In this document: in pieces, positions 45,141-59,606 of the stretch
Layout: each line of letters begins with the position of its first letter
Numbering within the stretch: position 1 is the stretch's first letter
Origin: Dacryopinax spathularia
Lineage: Eukaryota; Basidiomycota; Dacrymycetes; Dacrymycetales; Dacrymycetaceae
NCBI GenBank assembly: GCA_037974965.1
Contig: JBBPFI010000010.1
Span: forward strand, 186,001-250,000
DNA: 64,000 nt
Reading direction: 5' to 3'
Made by a program: the position numbers and the translations under genes
The notes under the pieces: model-generated
Databases searched by the model: none
Told to the model about the DNA's origin: nothing
Seen by the model: the letters and a program-made list of their open reading frames with translations, nothing else

Positions 45141-45906
45141 TACTTCCTCCCGCTGGATCTTCGCTGAAGGGGCAAACGTGTCGCCAACCCTGAACAGCGT
45201 CCTATCGCATGGTCAGCATGTTACGACACGCATGGACGCTGCATTTATGCGCAAGAAATTGACGATCTGGGGAATATGTGTACATACAATTGACGAAATG
45301 TCGCATATATGCGCATATGTTGAATGAAAAAAAAGACGCACGCCATAGTAGCAGCAGCAACCTTCTGATAACCCCTCGACCAGTCCCTGCATCCACCTCC
45401 TTTCGCCCAGGGTACATTACTCCTTCAAGATAGGCCGCACCAGTCTCTTCGAGTCGTTCGAGGTCGAGGGCGATGGCTGTCAGCGTCCATGCAGGTACTT
45501 CGGAGCCGCCGGAGAAATGGGAGCAGACCTCTTGATACATTGATATGAAGGCAGCCAGGCCGTAGGCGGGGAACTTGGACAGGAGGGCGTGAGGCAGGTG
45601 AGGTAAGACTCGTTGTACTGGCGCCTAGGACAAGTAGGTTAGTATCAGGGAAGACAGTAGGGGGAGGACGTACGGGCCAGCATGCTCGATCGCTTCCAAA
45701 TGACGTTGAACCTCACTGGAAAATAGGGCAATCAGTCGTCTACCCAACGGTCACGAGGAAGAAAGGACGGCACACCAAACGTCAACCCCACCTCCTCAAG
45801 CGCGCAAGATATTCGTCAGCCTCCTCGAGTGGAACAGAACGGCCTGCGAAGCTCACCTCGTGCCAATGTTCTCCCTTCAGCCAATGCTCCGGGTCGTGGT
45901 TCAATA
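45141..45906 (-). pseudogene. GH5_12 pseudogene copy A (5' part), arm 3
   Basis: Exon 2 to the edge of exon 5, minus strand, truncated by the gap. Confidence 0.85.
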
Positions 45907-48476
45907 TTCGAGGTCGACGGAGTTGCGGTAGAGGAGGAGGATGTGTATACGAGATCGAAGGTACTCGTTCACGTGTACCAGCCGTATCGCAATGGTACGT
46001 CTGCAGCCTCGGCAGCGTACGGACGTACGACAGCCTTCAAGATCCGACCGCCGTCGTCCGGCTTTCTGCTGACTTGCGCTAAGCCTTCTTGCGATGATGG
46101 AGGGGCGCGCGAAAGACGCGCAGACAGCCTGTAGAAGGAGAAGTTTTCGCCGTTCCAATCGTTGCCGTGCGTGTCCTCATTTTGTGGTTTGCAGTTCCAT
46201 AATCTGCGGTGACATCAGTATTCAGTGAATGGCCCAGTGCGGAGAGATGGGGAGAAGCGCCGAACCAGCGGAAAATGACCGTGAACAGGGTACAGAAATT
46301 GAGGTCGAAAATGCAATGACGTACGTGAAACCAGCATCCAACCCAGAAATCACAGCGTCCATCATTGGCACTTGTCACGCCCAGCTCCCAGTCTGGAATG
46401 CCTCGCCCGCACTGTATCATCGGTCAGCGCTCTCCGAGCGATAGCACAATCACAAAGCGAAACGTACTTCAGGTCCATAGGCACACCACACTCGCCTACG
46501 ACCATGGGTGGCTCGCCTGCGTTCTTCACGCTGTCGACCACGTGCGTGGTTGAAGGGCGTAGTTAGCACTTGGGCCGCTTTCGCCAAAGTAGAGCGTCTT
46601 CAGGAGGATCATTCCCTGTGAATATGATGTGGAGTCAGCATCAAACATGTGTCGGAGTTTGTTAGTTCCACTCACGTAAGCTTTCAACAAGGAAGATGGA
46701 AGATGGCAAAGGCAATCAAGGAGCGATGGAAAGGAGCGGCGAAGGAAAGAAAGGATGAAGGGAGAGGAGAGGAGTCGACCGAAGGACTGGAAGGAATATA
46801 AAGACGCACCCCTGATAGCCCTTGCATGTTGACAGTCATGTTCCCAAACTCCTTCTTGAACAGCGCGTTCAGATCGTACCAATGAGGCGCATATACGAAG
46901 TTCTGTAGTCGGGTATTCTTCTGGCCATGATGGACAAAACCAGAGTTCGTTCAGCAGAGCTCATTTAGCGACGATACAGATGATTATGAGAGAATGCGAA
47001 ATGCGTGGAAGGAAACGCGGTAATGGAGAACAGGAAAGAAGGGGATACGCACCTCACGAGGGATCGGTTCCAACAAGACCATCTCCTCCCTCCTTACAAT
47101 CGCCTGCACCTTATCCGCCCGTCGCTTCGCAAAGGGAAAGTAGAAGTCTCGATATCAATGCACCTGTTCTTCGTGAGCCGGCTGGCTTGGCGAGGCAGAG
47201 TCACTCACCTGCTTATGCATCTGGGGATGCTTCATATAATACGTCTCTCGGAGGCTGGCCGCCTCCTTTTCTGTACGTCCCACCCCCACACGCCATACAG
47301 CTCCCACACACACTTCCCACCTGCCGGACTCTCTTCATTCCTACACTTGTTGCCCTTCTCGTCCAGCAGAGTGCAGACGGTAGCCGGTGTGTCGCGTAGG
47401 AACGGGAACGATCGGGTATGTAGGCTAGAACTCTTGGCGAATGAGCCTCGCCGAGTGCCATGGAACGGAGCGGGGTCGGGAAGGAGTGGAGGTGTAGATC
47501 GGTCGTGAAGACCCAGCTGTGCAGGTGGGGAAGGGAGATGTACCCGCCGTGGGGCTCGCTCATCACCTACGATACACTGCGTTAGCCGCCTATATATTTT
47601 GTGGCGCGGCAAAGGAAAAGAGACCGCACCTTGCACCCGAGGACGGCTCGCAAATGTCCGAGGCGGGCAACGAGCGCGTCCGACGCTCCGAGAAAGGTAC
47701 TTCCTCCTTGCCCCGCTGGAACTTCAGTTTAGGGGCAAACGTGCCGGCAGCTGGAAACAGCGTCCTATCGCATAGTCAGCATGCTCCGACGCGCATGTAT
47801 GTTGCAGGTATGCGCATGTAATCGACGATATGTTGCATACATGTGTGCGATATGCGCACATGATCGACGATACGCCACATATATGCGCATATATCTGACA
47901 AAAAAGACGCACGCAATAGTAGCCGCGGCAGGCTTCTGCTACCCTGTCGGCCGAGTCCCGCTATCGACCTCTTTCCTCTCAGGGTACCGCATTCCTTCAA
48001 GGCAGGCCGCACCGGTCTCTTTGAGTCGTTCGAGGTCGAGTCCGACGCCTGTGAGCGTCCACGTCGGCGCCCCAGAGCCACCGGAGAAGCGAGACCAGAC
48101 GTCTTCATGCATTGATATGGAGGCGGTGAGGCCGAAGGCGGGAAGTGTGCAGAGGAGGGCGTGGAAGTGAGGTAGTCTTCGTCGTACTGGCCCCTAGAAT
48201 AGGTAGGTTAGTATCAGAGAAGTCAGCAGAGGGAGGACGTACGGGCCGGCACGCTTGATGGCTTCCCAGGTGACGTTGAACCTCGCCTGGGAAATAGGCA
48301 ATCAGTCGTCTACCCAACGGCCACGAGGATGAAAGGACGGCGCACCAAACGTCAACCCCACCTCCTCAAGCGCGCAAGATATTCGTCAGCCTCCTCGAGA
48401 GGGAAACGACGGCCTACGAAGCTCACCTCGTGCCAATGTTCTTTCTTCAGCCAATGCTCCGGGCCGTGGTTCAATA
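45907..48476 (-). pseudogene. GH5_12 pseudogene copy B, arm 3
   Basis: Direct-repeat counterpart of arm 1 copy B, same defects and same CpG state as arm 1. Confidence 0.9.
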
Positions 48477-50992
48477 TTCGAGGTGGACCCAGTTGTGGTA
48501 GAGGAGGAGGATGTGTATACGAGATCGAAGGTGCTCGTTCAAGTGTACCAGCCGTATCGCAAGGGTACGTCTGCGACCTTGGCAGCGTACGGACGTACGA
48601 CGGCCTTCAAGATCCGACCGCTGTCGTCCAACTTCCTGCTGACCTGTGCGAGGCGGTCACCGGGGGAGAGAGGAGCAAGAGAGCGACGAGCTGACAGGTT
48701 GTAGAAGGAGAAATCTTCGTCGTTCAAGCAGTAGCCATGCGTGTCGTGGGTTTGTGGATTGTGGTTCCATAATCTGAGGTGGTGTCAGTATGCGGTTATG
48801 TGGACAGTGGGTAGATACGACGAAGCATTCGCCGAGCGAAGTGCGAGTATCCAAATAGCCGCCGAGGGAAAGAAACGCCGGTTAGATTGGAAGGGCGCAC
48901 GGAAACCTGCCTTTGCGGCGTCCAACCCAGAGAGCAGAGCGTCCATCATCCTCGCTTGCCACGTCCAGTCTCCAGTCTGGAATGCCTCGCCCGCACTGTA
49001 TCGTCACATCAGCGCTCTCCCAGCGATAGCACAATAAGCAAGCGAAACATACTTCAGGTCTATCCGAACGCCTCACTCGCCCACAACAACGGGTCGCTCG
49101 CCTTCGTTCCTCACGCTGTCCACGACGTTGCGTAGTAGAAGGGAGTGGTTGGCCCTTGCACCGCTTTCGCTGGAAATAGAGCGCTTTAAGAATGAACATT
49201 CTCTGGAAACATATGGAGCCAGAGTCAAACATTTGTCGAAACTTGACAGTTCCACTCGCGCAAAGAACCCGATGAGGAGAAAGACGGGGAATTGCACAAG
49301 CGCAGTAAAGGAGCGAAGGATGGATGGGGTGAAAAGCAAGAGAGGATGAAGGGAGGAGGGAGGAGGGGAGGAATGCACAGAACGCCTGGAAGGAATCAAG
49401 AGACACACCTTCGACAACCTCTGCACGCTAACAGTGATGTTGCTAAATTGCTTCTTGAACAGCGCATTCAAATCGCACCAATCCGGCGCCTAGACGAAGT
49501 GGTGTGGTCGTATTCTGCTGGCCATGACGGTCAGAGCTGGAGTTCGATCAGCAGAGCTCATCCAGCGACGATACAGATGATGATGAGAGAATGCGGAAGT
49601 CGCAGAAGGAAACGCGGTAATGGAGAACAGGAAAGAAGACGATAGGCACCTCACGAGGCATTGGTTCCAACAAGACCATCTGTGCTTCGTGAGCAAGCTG
49701 GCTTGAGGAAGCAGAGTCACTCACCTGCTTATTCATCTGGGCATATAACACGTCTCTCGGAGGGTGACTGCCTCCTTTTCTGTACGTCGGACACCCCACG
49801 CCGCTCCCACGCGCACCTCCGGCTGTCGAACCCTCCTCCTCCAGCATTTCATGCCTTTCTCATTCAATAATCGGTAGCCGATGTGCCGCGTTGCGAAGCG
49901 AAACGAGCGAGTGTAGTGCGCTACTCTTTGCGGGTGGCGGGCGCCGAGCGCCATTGATTAGAGTGGGGTCGGGAAGGAGTGGAGGTGTAGATCGGTCGTG
50001 CAGGCCCAGCTGTGCAGGTGGTGCAGGGAGATGTACCCGCCATGGGGCTCGTTCATCATCTACGATAGACTGCGTCAGCCATCTATACATTTTGTAGCGT
50101 GGCAAAGGAAAAGAGACCGCACCTGGCACCCAAGGTCGGCTCGCAAATGTCCGAGGCGGGTAGCGAGCGCGTCCGACGCTCCAAGAAAGGCGTCCTGCAG
50201 AAACTGCTGAACTGGTACTTCCTCCTTGCCCCGCTGGGTCTTCAGTTCAGGGGCAAACGTGTCGCCAGCCGAAAACAGCGTCCTATCGCATAGTCAGCAT
50301 GCTTCGACGCGCATGTATGTTGCAGGTATGCGCATGTAATCGACGATATGTCGCATACATGTGTGCGATATGCGCACATGATCGACGATACGCCACATAT
50401 ACGCGCATATACACGACAAAAAAGACGCACGTAACAGTAGCCGCGGCAAGCTTCTGCACCCCGTCGGCCAAGTCCCGCTATCGACCTCTTTCCTCTCAGG
50501 GTACCGCGCTCGTTCAAGGTAGGCCGCACCAGTCTCGTCCGAGTCGTTCGAGGTCGAGTCCGATGCCTGTGAGCGTCCAGGCCGGTGCCCCAGAGCCACC
50601 GGAGAGGCGAGACCAGACGTCTTGATACATTGATAGGAGGTGGTGAGGCCGAAGGCGGGAAGTGTGGAGAGGAGGGCGTGGAGGTGAGGTAGTCTTCGTC
50701 GTACTGGCCCTTAGGATAGGTAGGTCAGTATCAGAGAAGTCAGCAGAGGGAGGACGTACGGGCCAGCATGCTCGATCGCTTCCAAGTGACGTTGAACCTC
50801 GCCTGGGAAATAGGCAATCAGTCGTCTACCCAACGGTCACGAGGAAGAAAGGACCGGGTACCAAACGTCAACCCCACCTCCTCAAGCGCGCAAGATATTC
50901 GTCAGCCTCCTCGAGTGGAACAGGACGGCCTGCGAAGCTCACCTCGTGCCAATGTTCTCCCTTCAGCCAATGCTCCGGGCCGTGGTTCATTA
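48477..50992 (-). pseudogene. GH5_12 pseudogene copy C, arm 3
   Basis: Direct-repeat counterpart of arm 1 copy C, same defects. Confidence 0.9.
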
Positions 50993-53855
50993 TTCGAGGT
51001 GGACCCAGTTGTGGTAGAGGAGGAGGATGTGTATACGAGATCGAAGGTGCTCGTTCACGTGTACCAGCCGTACCGCAAAGGCATGCCGATGGCCTTCGCC
51101 GGGTATGGTTGCACGCCAGACTTCACAATTCACCCGCCGTCGTCCAGCTTCCTGCTGCCCTGTGCGAGGTCGTCGTCGGGGTAGAGAGGGGCAAGAGAGC
51201 GACGAGCTGAGGTTGTAGAAGGAGAAAATTTGGTCGTTCGAGCAGTAGCCATGCGTGTCGTGGTATTGTGGATTGTGGTCCCATAATCTGAGGTGGTGTC
51301 AGTATGCGGTTCTGAGGACAGTGGGTAGATACGTTGAAGCAGTCGCCCAGAGGAGTGCGAATATCCGAATAGCCGCCGAGGGAAAGAAACGCCGATCTGA
51401 TTAAAAGGGCGCACGGGAAACCTGCCTTGGTGGCGTCCAACCCAGAGAGCAGAGCGTCCATCGTCCTCGCTTGCCACGTCCAGTCTCCCGTCTGGAATGC
51501 GTCACATCAGCGCTCTCCCAGCGATAGCACAATAAGCAAGCGAAACATACTTCAGGTCCATCCGAACGCCCCACTCGCCCACAACAACGGGTCGCTCACC
51601 TTCGTTCTTCACGCTGTCCACGACGTTGCGTAGTGGAAGGGTGTGATTGGCTCTTGCACCGCTTTCGCTGAAATAGAGCGCTTTAAGAATGAACATTCCC
51701 TGTGAACATATGGAGCCAGAGTCAAAGCTTTTTCGAAACTTGACAGTTCCGCTCGCGCAAAGAACCTGATGAGGAGGAAGACGGGGAATTGCAAACGCGC
51801 AGTAAAGGAGCGAAGGATGGAAGGGGTAAAAAGGAAGAAAGGATGAAGGGAGGAGGGCATAGCGGAGGAATGCACAGAACGCCTGGAAGGAATATAAAGA
51901 CGCACCCCCGATAGCCCTTGCACGTTAACACTCATGTTCCCGAACTCTCTCCTGAACAGCGAGTTCAGATCGTACCAATGAGGCGCATCACTGAACTTGT
52001 GTACTCTGTATTCTTCTGGCGATGATGGACAAAACCGGAGTTCGATCAGCAGAGCTCATTTAGCGACGATACAGATGATGATGAGAGAATGAGGAAGTCT
52101 TAGAAGGAAACGCAGTAATGGAGAAAGGAAAAGAAGCGGATACGCACCTCAATAGGTATCGGTTCTAACAAGGCCATCTTCTCCCTCCCTACGATCGCCT
52201 GCACCCTATCCGCCTGTCGCTTCCCAAAGGGAAAGTAGAAGTCTTGATACCAACGCACGTTCTTCGTGAGCGGGATGGCTTGTGGAAGCAGAGTCACTCA
52301 CCTGTTTATCCATCTTGGGATGCTTCATAAACTATGTCTCTCGGAGGGTGGCCGCCTCCTTTCTTGTACGTCGGACACCCTATGCCGCTCCCATGCGCAC
52401 CTCTCGCTGTCGGACCTCCTCTTCCAAGCATTTCATGCCTTCTCGTTCAATAATCGCTAGCCGGTGTGCCGCGTTGCGAAGCGAAACGAGCGGGTGTAGT
52501 ACGCTACTCTCTGCGGGTGGCCGGCACCGAGCGCCATGGATTGGAGCGGGGTCGAGAAGGAGTGGAGGTGTAGATCGGTCGTGTAGTCCCAGCTGTGCAG
52601 GTGGGGAAGGGAGATGTACCCGCCATGGGGCTCGTTCATCATCTACGATAGACTGCGTCAGCCGTCTATATATTTTGGAGCGTGGCAAAGGAAAAGAGAC
52701 CGCACCTTGCACCCGAGGACGGCTCGCAAATGTCCGAGGCGGGCAACGAGCGCGTCCGACGCTCCGAGAAAGGTACTTCCTTCTTGCCCCGCTGGAACTT
52801 CAGTTTAGGGGCAAACGTGTCGCCAGCCCAGAACAGCGTCCTATCATATGGTCAGCATGTTCCGACGCGAATATATGCAGCATATATGCGCGGTTAATCG
52901 TCGACATGTCGCATATATGGGCATATAAGCGACGGTATACCGCATATATGCGCACATGATCGATGACACGCCACATATATGCGCATATATCTGACGAAAA
53001 AGGACGCACGCCAGAGTAGCCGCAGAAAGCTTCTGATACCTCGACGGCCAAGTCCCTCTATCGAGCTCTTTCCTCTCAGGTACCGCACTCCTTCGAGGTA
53101 CACCGCACCGGTCTCTGCGAGTCGCTCGAGGACGAGTCCGACGGCTGTGAGCGAGCGTCCATGCGGGTGTGCTGCAGCCGCCGGAGAAATGGGACCAGAT
53201 GTCTTGATGCATTGATATGTAGGCGGTGAGGCCGTCGGCGGGAAGTCTGGAGAGGAGGGCGTGAAGGTAGGTGAGGTAGGACTCGTCGTGCTGGCCGCGA
53301 GGATAGATAGGTTATCATCAGGGAAGACGGCGGAGGGAGGACGTACACCGGGCCGGCATGCTCGATCGCTTCCCAGGTGACGTTGAGCCGCACTGAAAGG
53401 ACAGATCAGTCCAACTGCGCGGTGCTGCGAGGAAGAAAACGATGGCGCACCCAACGTCAAACGTCAAGCGCCATCGCCTTAGCCGCGGAAGATCCTCGGC
53501 GGCCTCCTCAAGAGGAAAAGGATTGCGTACGAAGCTCACCTCCCGTCGAAGTTCCTCCTTCAGCCGTCGCTGGGGGTCGTGGTTGACCGGTCTACAGCGT
53601 CATCATCCCGGGCGAGAGCCAGGAGGGGTGGGGGTTGTGGGGGTGTGGGGGTGGGGTGGGGGGGCGGGGGGAAAGCGAGAGGAGAAGAGAAGGGACAGAA
53701 CCAAGCTCGTTCGCGCTCGCCATAGAGGGATGGACCTGTTTATATATGCGCATTTGGGTCCGTTCAACATCTACGCTCTTGTCTGAGATGAAGAGCAGGC
53801 GAGTGACCTCATCGATGTCTGATCGAGCTGATTTTGAAGCGTAGACGTCGTACAT
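50993..53855 (-). pseudogene. GH5_12 pseudogene copy D, arm 3
   Basis: Direct-repeat counterpart of arm 1 copy D, including the 5' end and the G-rich replacement tract. Confidence 0.92.
53623..53671 (+). repeat. G-rich (G-quadruplex type) tract, arm 3
   Basis: Same tract as at 35769-35817. Confidence 0.9.
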
Positions 53856-53978
53856 TCCGCCCTCTGAGAGCTTTAAGTAGGTCGACGAGGAATGCCGATC
53901 ATGGTCAAACGCGACTCAAACGGTTCAAGGTTGCGGAATGTTAGAGCACTGCCACTAAAGCACGTGAACTCCGCTCAA

Positions 53979-54104
53979 TTCGAGAAGCGAAAGATTGATA
54001 GTAGCAGGTAGAGCAACACCGAAAGTGAGCTGGAGGCCTAATCACTCGGCCGTTTCAGCCGTTATACCCCAACTTCACTTAGCGTAGCGGTTCTCTTTCT
54101 GGAC
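53979..54104 (+). promoter_or_regulatory. 126-bp palindrome spacer 2, promoter-like
   Basis: Same sequence and orientation as spacer 1. Flanked by the same E-box and AACCGTTTGAGTC blocks on both sides. Confidence 0.7.
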
Positions 54105-54227
54105 TTGAGCGGAGTTCACGTGCTTTAGTGGCAGTGCTCTAACATTCCGCGACCTTGAACCGTTTGAGTCGCGTTTGACCATGATCGGCATTCCTCGTCG
54201 ACCTACTTAAAGCTCTCAGAGGGCGGA

Positions 54228-57090
54228 ATGTACGACGTCTACGCTTCAAAATCAGCTCGATCAGACATCGATGAGGTCACTCGCCTGCTCTTCATCTCAG
54301 ACAAGAGCGTAGATGTTGAACGGACCCAAATGCGCATATATAAACAGGTCCATCCCTCTATGGCGAGCGCGAACGAGCTTGGTTCTGTCCCTTCTCTTCT
54401 CCTCTCGCTTTCCCCCCGCCCCCCCACCCCACCCCCACACCCCCACAACCCCCACCCCTCCTGGCTCTCGCCCGGGATGATGACGCTGTAGACCGGTCAA
54501 CCACGACCCCCAGCGACGGCTGAAGGAGGAACTTCGACGGGAGGTGAGCTTCGTACGCAATCCTTTTCCTCTTGAGGAGGCCGCCGAGGATCTTCCGCGG
54601 CTAAGGCGATGGCGCTTGACGTTTGACGTTGGGTGCGCCATCGTTTTCTTCCTCGCAGCACCGCGCAGTTGGACTGATCTGTCCTTTCAGTGCGGCTCAA
54701 CGTCACCTGGGAAGCGATCGAGCATGCCGGCCCGGTGTACGTCCTCCCTCCGCCGTCTTCCCTGATGATAACCTATCTATCCTCGCGGCCAGCACGACGA
54801 GTCCTACCTCACCTACCTTCACGCCCTCCTCTCCAGACTTCCCGCCGACGGCCTCACCGCCTACATATCAATGCATCAAGACATCTGGTCCCATTTCTCC
54901 GGCGGCTGCAGCACACCCGCATGGACGCTCGCTCACAGCCGTCGGACTCGTCCTCGAGCGACTCGCAGAGACCGGTGCGGTGTACCTCGAAGGAGTGCGG
55001 TACCTGAGAGGAAAGAGCTCGATAGAGGGACTTGGCCGTCGAGGTATCAGAAGCTTTCTGCGGCTACTCTGGCGTGCGTCCTTTTTCGTCAGATATATGC
55101 GCATATATGTGGCGTGTCATCGATCATGTGCGCATATATGCGGTATACCGTCGCTTATATGCCCATATATGCGACATGTCGACGATTAACCGCGCATATA
55201 TGCTGCATATATTCGCGTCGGAACATGCTGACCATATGATAGGACGCTGTTCTGGGCTGGCGACACGTTTGCCCCTAAACTGAAGTTCCAGCGGGGCAAG
55301 AAGGAAGTACCTTTCTCGGAGCGTCGGACGCGCTCGTTGCCCGCCTCGGACATTTGCGAGCCGTCCTCGGGTGCAAGGTGCGGTCTCTTTTCCTTTGCCA
55401 CGCTCCAAAATATATAGACGGCTGACGCAGTCTATCGTAGATGATGAACGAGCCCCATGGCGGGTACATCTCCCTTCCCCACCTGCACAGCTGGGACTAC
55501 ACGACCGATCTACACCTCCACTCCTTCTCGACCCCGCTCCAATCCATGGCGCTCGGTGCCGGCCACCCGCAGAGAGTAGCGTACTACACCCGCTCGTTTC
55601 GCTTCGCAACGCGGCACACCGGCTAGCGATTATTGAACGAGAAGGCATGAAATGCTTGGAAGAGGAGGTCCGACAGCGAGAGGTGCGCATGGGAGCGGCA
55701 TAGGGTGTCCGACGTACAAGAAAGGAGGCGGCCACCCTCCGAGAGACATAGTTTATGAAGCATCCCAAGATGGATAAACAGGTGAGTGACTCTGCTTCCA
55801 CAAGCCATCCCGCTCACGAAGAACGTGCGTTGGTATCAAGACTTCTACTTTCCCTTTGGGAAGCGACAGGCGGATAGGGTGCAGGCGATCGTAGGGAGGG
55901 AGAAGATGGCCTTGTTAGAACCGATACCTATTGAGGTGCGTATCCGCTTCTTTTCCTTTCTCCATTACTGCGTTTCCTTCTAAGACTTCCTCATTCTCTC
56001 ATCATCATCTGTATCGTCGCTAAATGAGCTCTGCTGATCGAACTCCGGTTTTGTCCATCATCGCCAGAAGAATACAGAGTACACAAGTTCAGTGATGCGC
56101 CTCATTGGTACGATCTGAACTCGCTGTTCAGGAGAGAGTTCGGGAACATGAGTGTTAACGTGCAAGGGCTATCGGGGGTGCGTCTTTATATTCCTTCCAG
56201 GCGTTCTGTGCATTCCTCCGCTATGCCCTCCTCCCTTCATCCTTTCTTCCTTTTTACCCCTTCCATCCTTCGCTCCTTTACTGCGCGTTTGCAATTCCCC
56301 GTCTTCCTCCTCATCAGGTTCTTTGCGCGAGCGGAACTGTCAAGTTTCGAAAAAGCTTTGACTCTGGCTCCATATGTTCACAGGGAATGTTCATTCTTAA
56401 AGCGCTCTATTTCAGCGAAAGCGGTGCAAGAGCCAATCACACCCTTCCACTACGCAACGTCGTGGACAGCGTGAAGAACGAAGGTGAGCGACCCGTTGTT
56501 GTGGGCGAGTGGGGCGTTCGGATGGACCTGAAGTATGTTTCGCTTGCTTATTGTGCTATCGCTGGGAGAGCGCTGATGTGACGCATTCCAGACGGGAGAC
56601 TGGACGTGGCAAGCGAGGACGATGGACGCTCTGCTCTCTGGGTTGGACGCCACCAAGGCAGGTTTCCCGTGCGCCCTTTTAATCAGATCGGCGTTTCTTT
56701 CCCTCGGCGGCTATTCGGATATTCGCACTCCTCTGGGCGACTGCTTCAACGTATCTACCCACTGTCCTCAGAACCGCATACTGACACCACCTCAGATTAT
56801 GGGACCACAATCCACAATACCACGACACGCATGGCTACTGCTCGAACGACCAAATTTTCTCCTTCTACAACCTCAGCTCGTCGCTCTCTTGCCCCTCTCT
56901 ACCCCGACGACGACCTCGCACAGGGCAGCAGGAAGCTGGACGACGGCGGGTGAATTGTGAAGTCTGGCGTGCAACCATACCCGGCGAAGGCCATCGGCAT
57001 GCCTTTGCGGTACGGCTGGTACACGTGAACGAGCACCTTCGATCTCGTATACACATCCTCCTCCTCTACCACAACTGGGTCCACCTCGAA
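54228..57090 (+). pseudogene. GH5_12 pseudogene copy D, arm 4
   Basis: Same as arm 2 copy D, including the 5' end and C-rich tract. Confidence 0.92.
54412..54460 (-). repeat. G-rich (G-quadruplex type) tract, arm 4
   Basis: Same tract as at 36558-36606; G-runs on the minus strand. Confidence 0.9.
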
Positions 57091-59606
57091 TAATGAACCA
57101 CGGCCCGGAGCATTGGCTGAAGGGAGAACATTGGCACGAGGTGAGCTTCGCAGGCCGTCCTGTTCCACTCGAGGAGGCTGACGAATATCTTGCGCGCTTG
57201 AGGAGGTGGGGTTGACGTTTGGTACCCGGTCCTTTCTTCCTCGTGACCGTTGGGTAGACGACTGATTGCCTATTTCCCAGGCGAGGTTCAACGTCACTTG
57301 GAAGCGATCGAGCATGCTGGCCCGTACGTCCTCCCTCTGCTGACTTCTCTGATACTGACCTACCTATCCTAAGGGCCAGTACGACGAAGACTACCTCACC
57401 TCCACGCCCTCCTCTCCACACTTCCCGCCTTCGGCCTCACCACCTCCTATCAATGTATCAAGACGTCTGGTCTCGCCTCTCCGGTGGCTCTGGGGCACCG
57501 GCCTGGACGCTCACAGGCATCGGACTCGACCTCGAACGACTCGGACGAGACTGGTGCGGCCTACCTTGAACGAGCGCGGTACCCTGAGAGGAAAGAGGTC
57601 GATAGCGGGACTTGGCCGACGGGGTGCAGAAGCTTGCCGCGGCTACTGTTACGTGCGTCTTTTTTGTCGTGTATATGCGCGTATATGTGGCGTATCGTCG
57701 ATCATGTGCGCATATCGCACACATGTATGCGACATATCGTCGATTACATGCGCATACCTGCAACATACATGCGCGTCGAAGCATGCTGACTATGCGATAG
57801 GACGCTGTTTTCGGCTGGCGACACGTTTGCCCCTGAACTGAAGACCCAGCGGGGCAAGGAGGAAGTACCAGTTCAGCAGTTTCTGCAGGACGCCTTTCTT
57901 GGAGCGTCGGACGCGCTCGCTACCCGCCTCGGACATTTGCGAGCCGACCTTGGGTGCCAGGTGCGGTCTCTTTTCCTTTGCCACGCTACAAAATGTATAG
58001 ATGGCTGACGCAGTCTATCGTAGATGATGAACGAGCCCCATGGCGGGTACATCTCCCTGCACCACCTGCACAGCTGGGCCTGCACGACCGATCTACACCT
58101 CCACTCCTTCCCGACCCCACTCTAATCAATGGCGCTCGGCGCCCGCCACCCGCAAAGAGTAGCGCACTACACTCGCTCGTTTCGCTTCGCAACGCGGCAC
58201 ATCGGCTACCGATTATTGAATGAGAAAGGCATGAAATGCTGGAGGAGGAGGGTTCGACAGCCGGAGGTGCGCGTGGGAGCGGCGTGGGGTGTCCGACGTA
58301 CAGAAAAGGAGGCAGTCACCCTCCGAGAGACGTGTTATATGCCCAGATGAATAAGCAGGTGAGTGACTCTGCTTCCTCAAGCCAGCTTGCTCACGAAGCA
58401 CAGATGGTCTTGTTGGAACCAATGCCTCGTGAGGTGCCTATCGTCTTCTTTCCTGTTCTCCATTACCGCGTTTCCTTCTGCGACTTCCGCATTCTCTCAT
58501 CATCATCTGTATCGTCGCTGGATGAGCTCTGCTGATCGAACTCCAGCTCTGACCGTCATGGCCAGCAGAATACGACCACACCACTTCGTCTAGGCGCCGG
58601 ATTGGTGCGATTTGAATGCGCTGTTCAAGAAGCAATTTAGCAACATCACTGTTAGCGTGCAGAGGTTGTCGAAGGTGTGTCTCTTGATTCCTTCCAGGCG
58701 TTCTGTGCATTCCTCCCCTCCTCCCTCCTCCCTTCATCCTCTCTTGCTTTTCACCCCATCCATCCTTCGCTCCTTTACTGCGCTTGTGCAATTCCCCGTC
58801 TTTCTCCTCATCGGGTTCTTTGCGCGAGTGGAACTGTCAAGTTTCGACAAATGTTTGACTCTGGCTCCATATGTTTCCAGAGAATGTTCATTCTTAAAGC
58901 GCTCTATTTCCAGCGAAAGCGGTGCAAGGGCCAACCACTCCCTTCTACTACGCAACGTCGTGGACAGCGTGAGGAACGAAGGCGAGCGACCCGTTGTTGT
59001 GGGCGAGTGAGGCGTTCGGATAGACCTGAAGTATGTTTCGCTTGCTTATTGTGCTATCGCTGGGAGAGCGCTGATGTGACGATACAGTGCGGGCGAGGCA
59101 TTCCAGACTGGAGACTGGACGTGGCAAGCGAGGATGATGGACGCTCTGCTCTCTGGGTTGGACGCCGCAAAGGCAGGTTTCCGTGCGCCCTTCCAATCTA
59201 ACCGGCGTTTCTTTCCCTCGGCGGCTATTTGGATACTCGCACTTCGCTCGGCGAATGCTTCGTCGTATCTACCCACTGTCCACATAACCGCATACTGACA
59301 CCACCTCAGATTATGGAACCACAATCCACAAACCCACGACACGCATGGCTACTGCTTGAACGACGAAGATTTCTCCTTCTACAACCTGTCAGCTCGTCGC
59401 TCTCTTGCTCCTCTCTCCCCCGGTGACCGCCTCGCACAGGTCAGCAGGAAGTTGGACGACAGCGGTCGGATCTTGAAGGCCGTCGTACGTCCGTACGCTG
59501 CCAAGGTCGCAGACGTACCCTTGCGATACGGCTGGTACACTTGAACGAGCACCTTCGATCTCGTATACACATCCTCCTCCTCTACCACAACTGGGTCCAC
59601 CTCGAA
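57091..59606 (+). pseudogene. GH5_12 pseudogene copy C, arm 4
   Basis: Same as arm 2 copy C. Confidence 0.9.

Larger units (their letters stand above)
45141..53978. repeat. Palindrome arm 3
   Basis: Same sequence as 27287-36124 as far as I can compare. It begins in exon 5 of copy A immediately after the gap; all copies read on the minus strand. Confidence 0.93.
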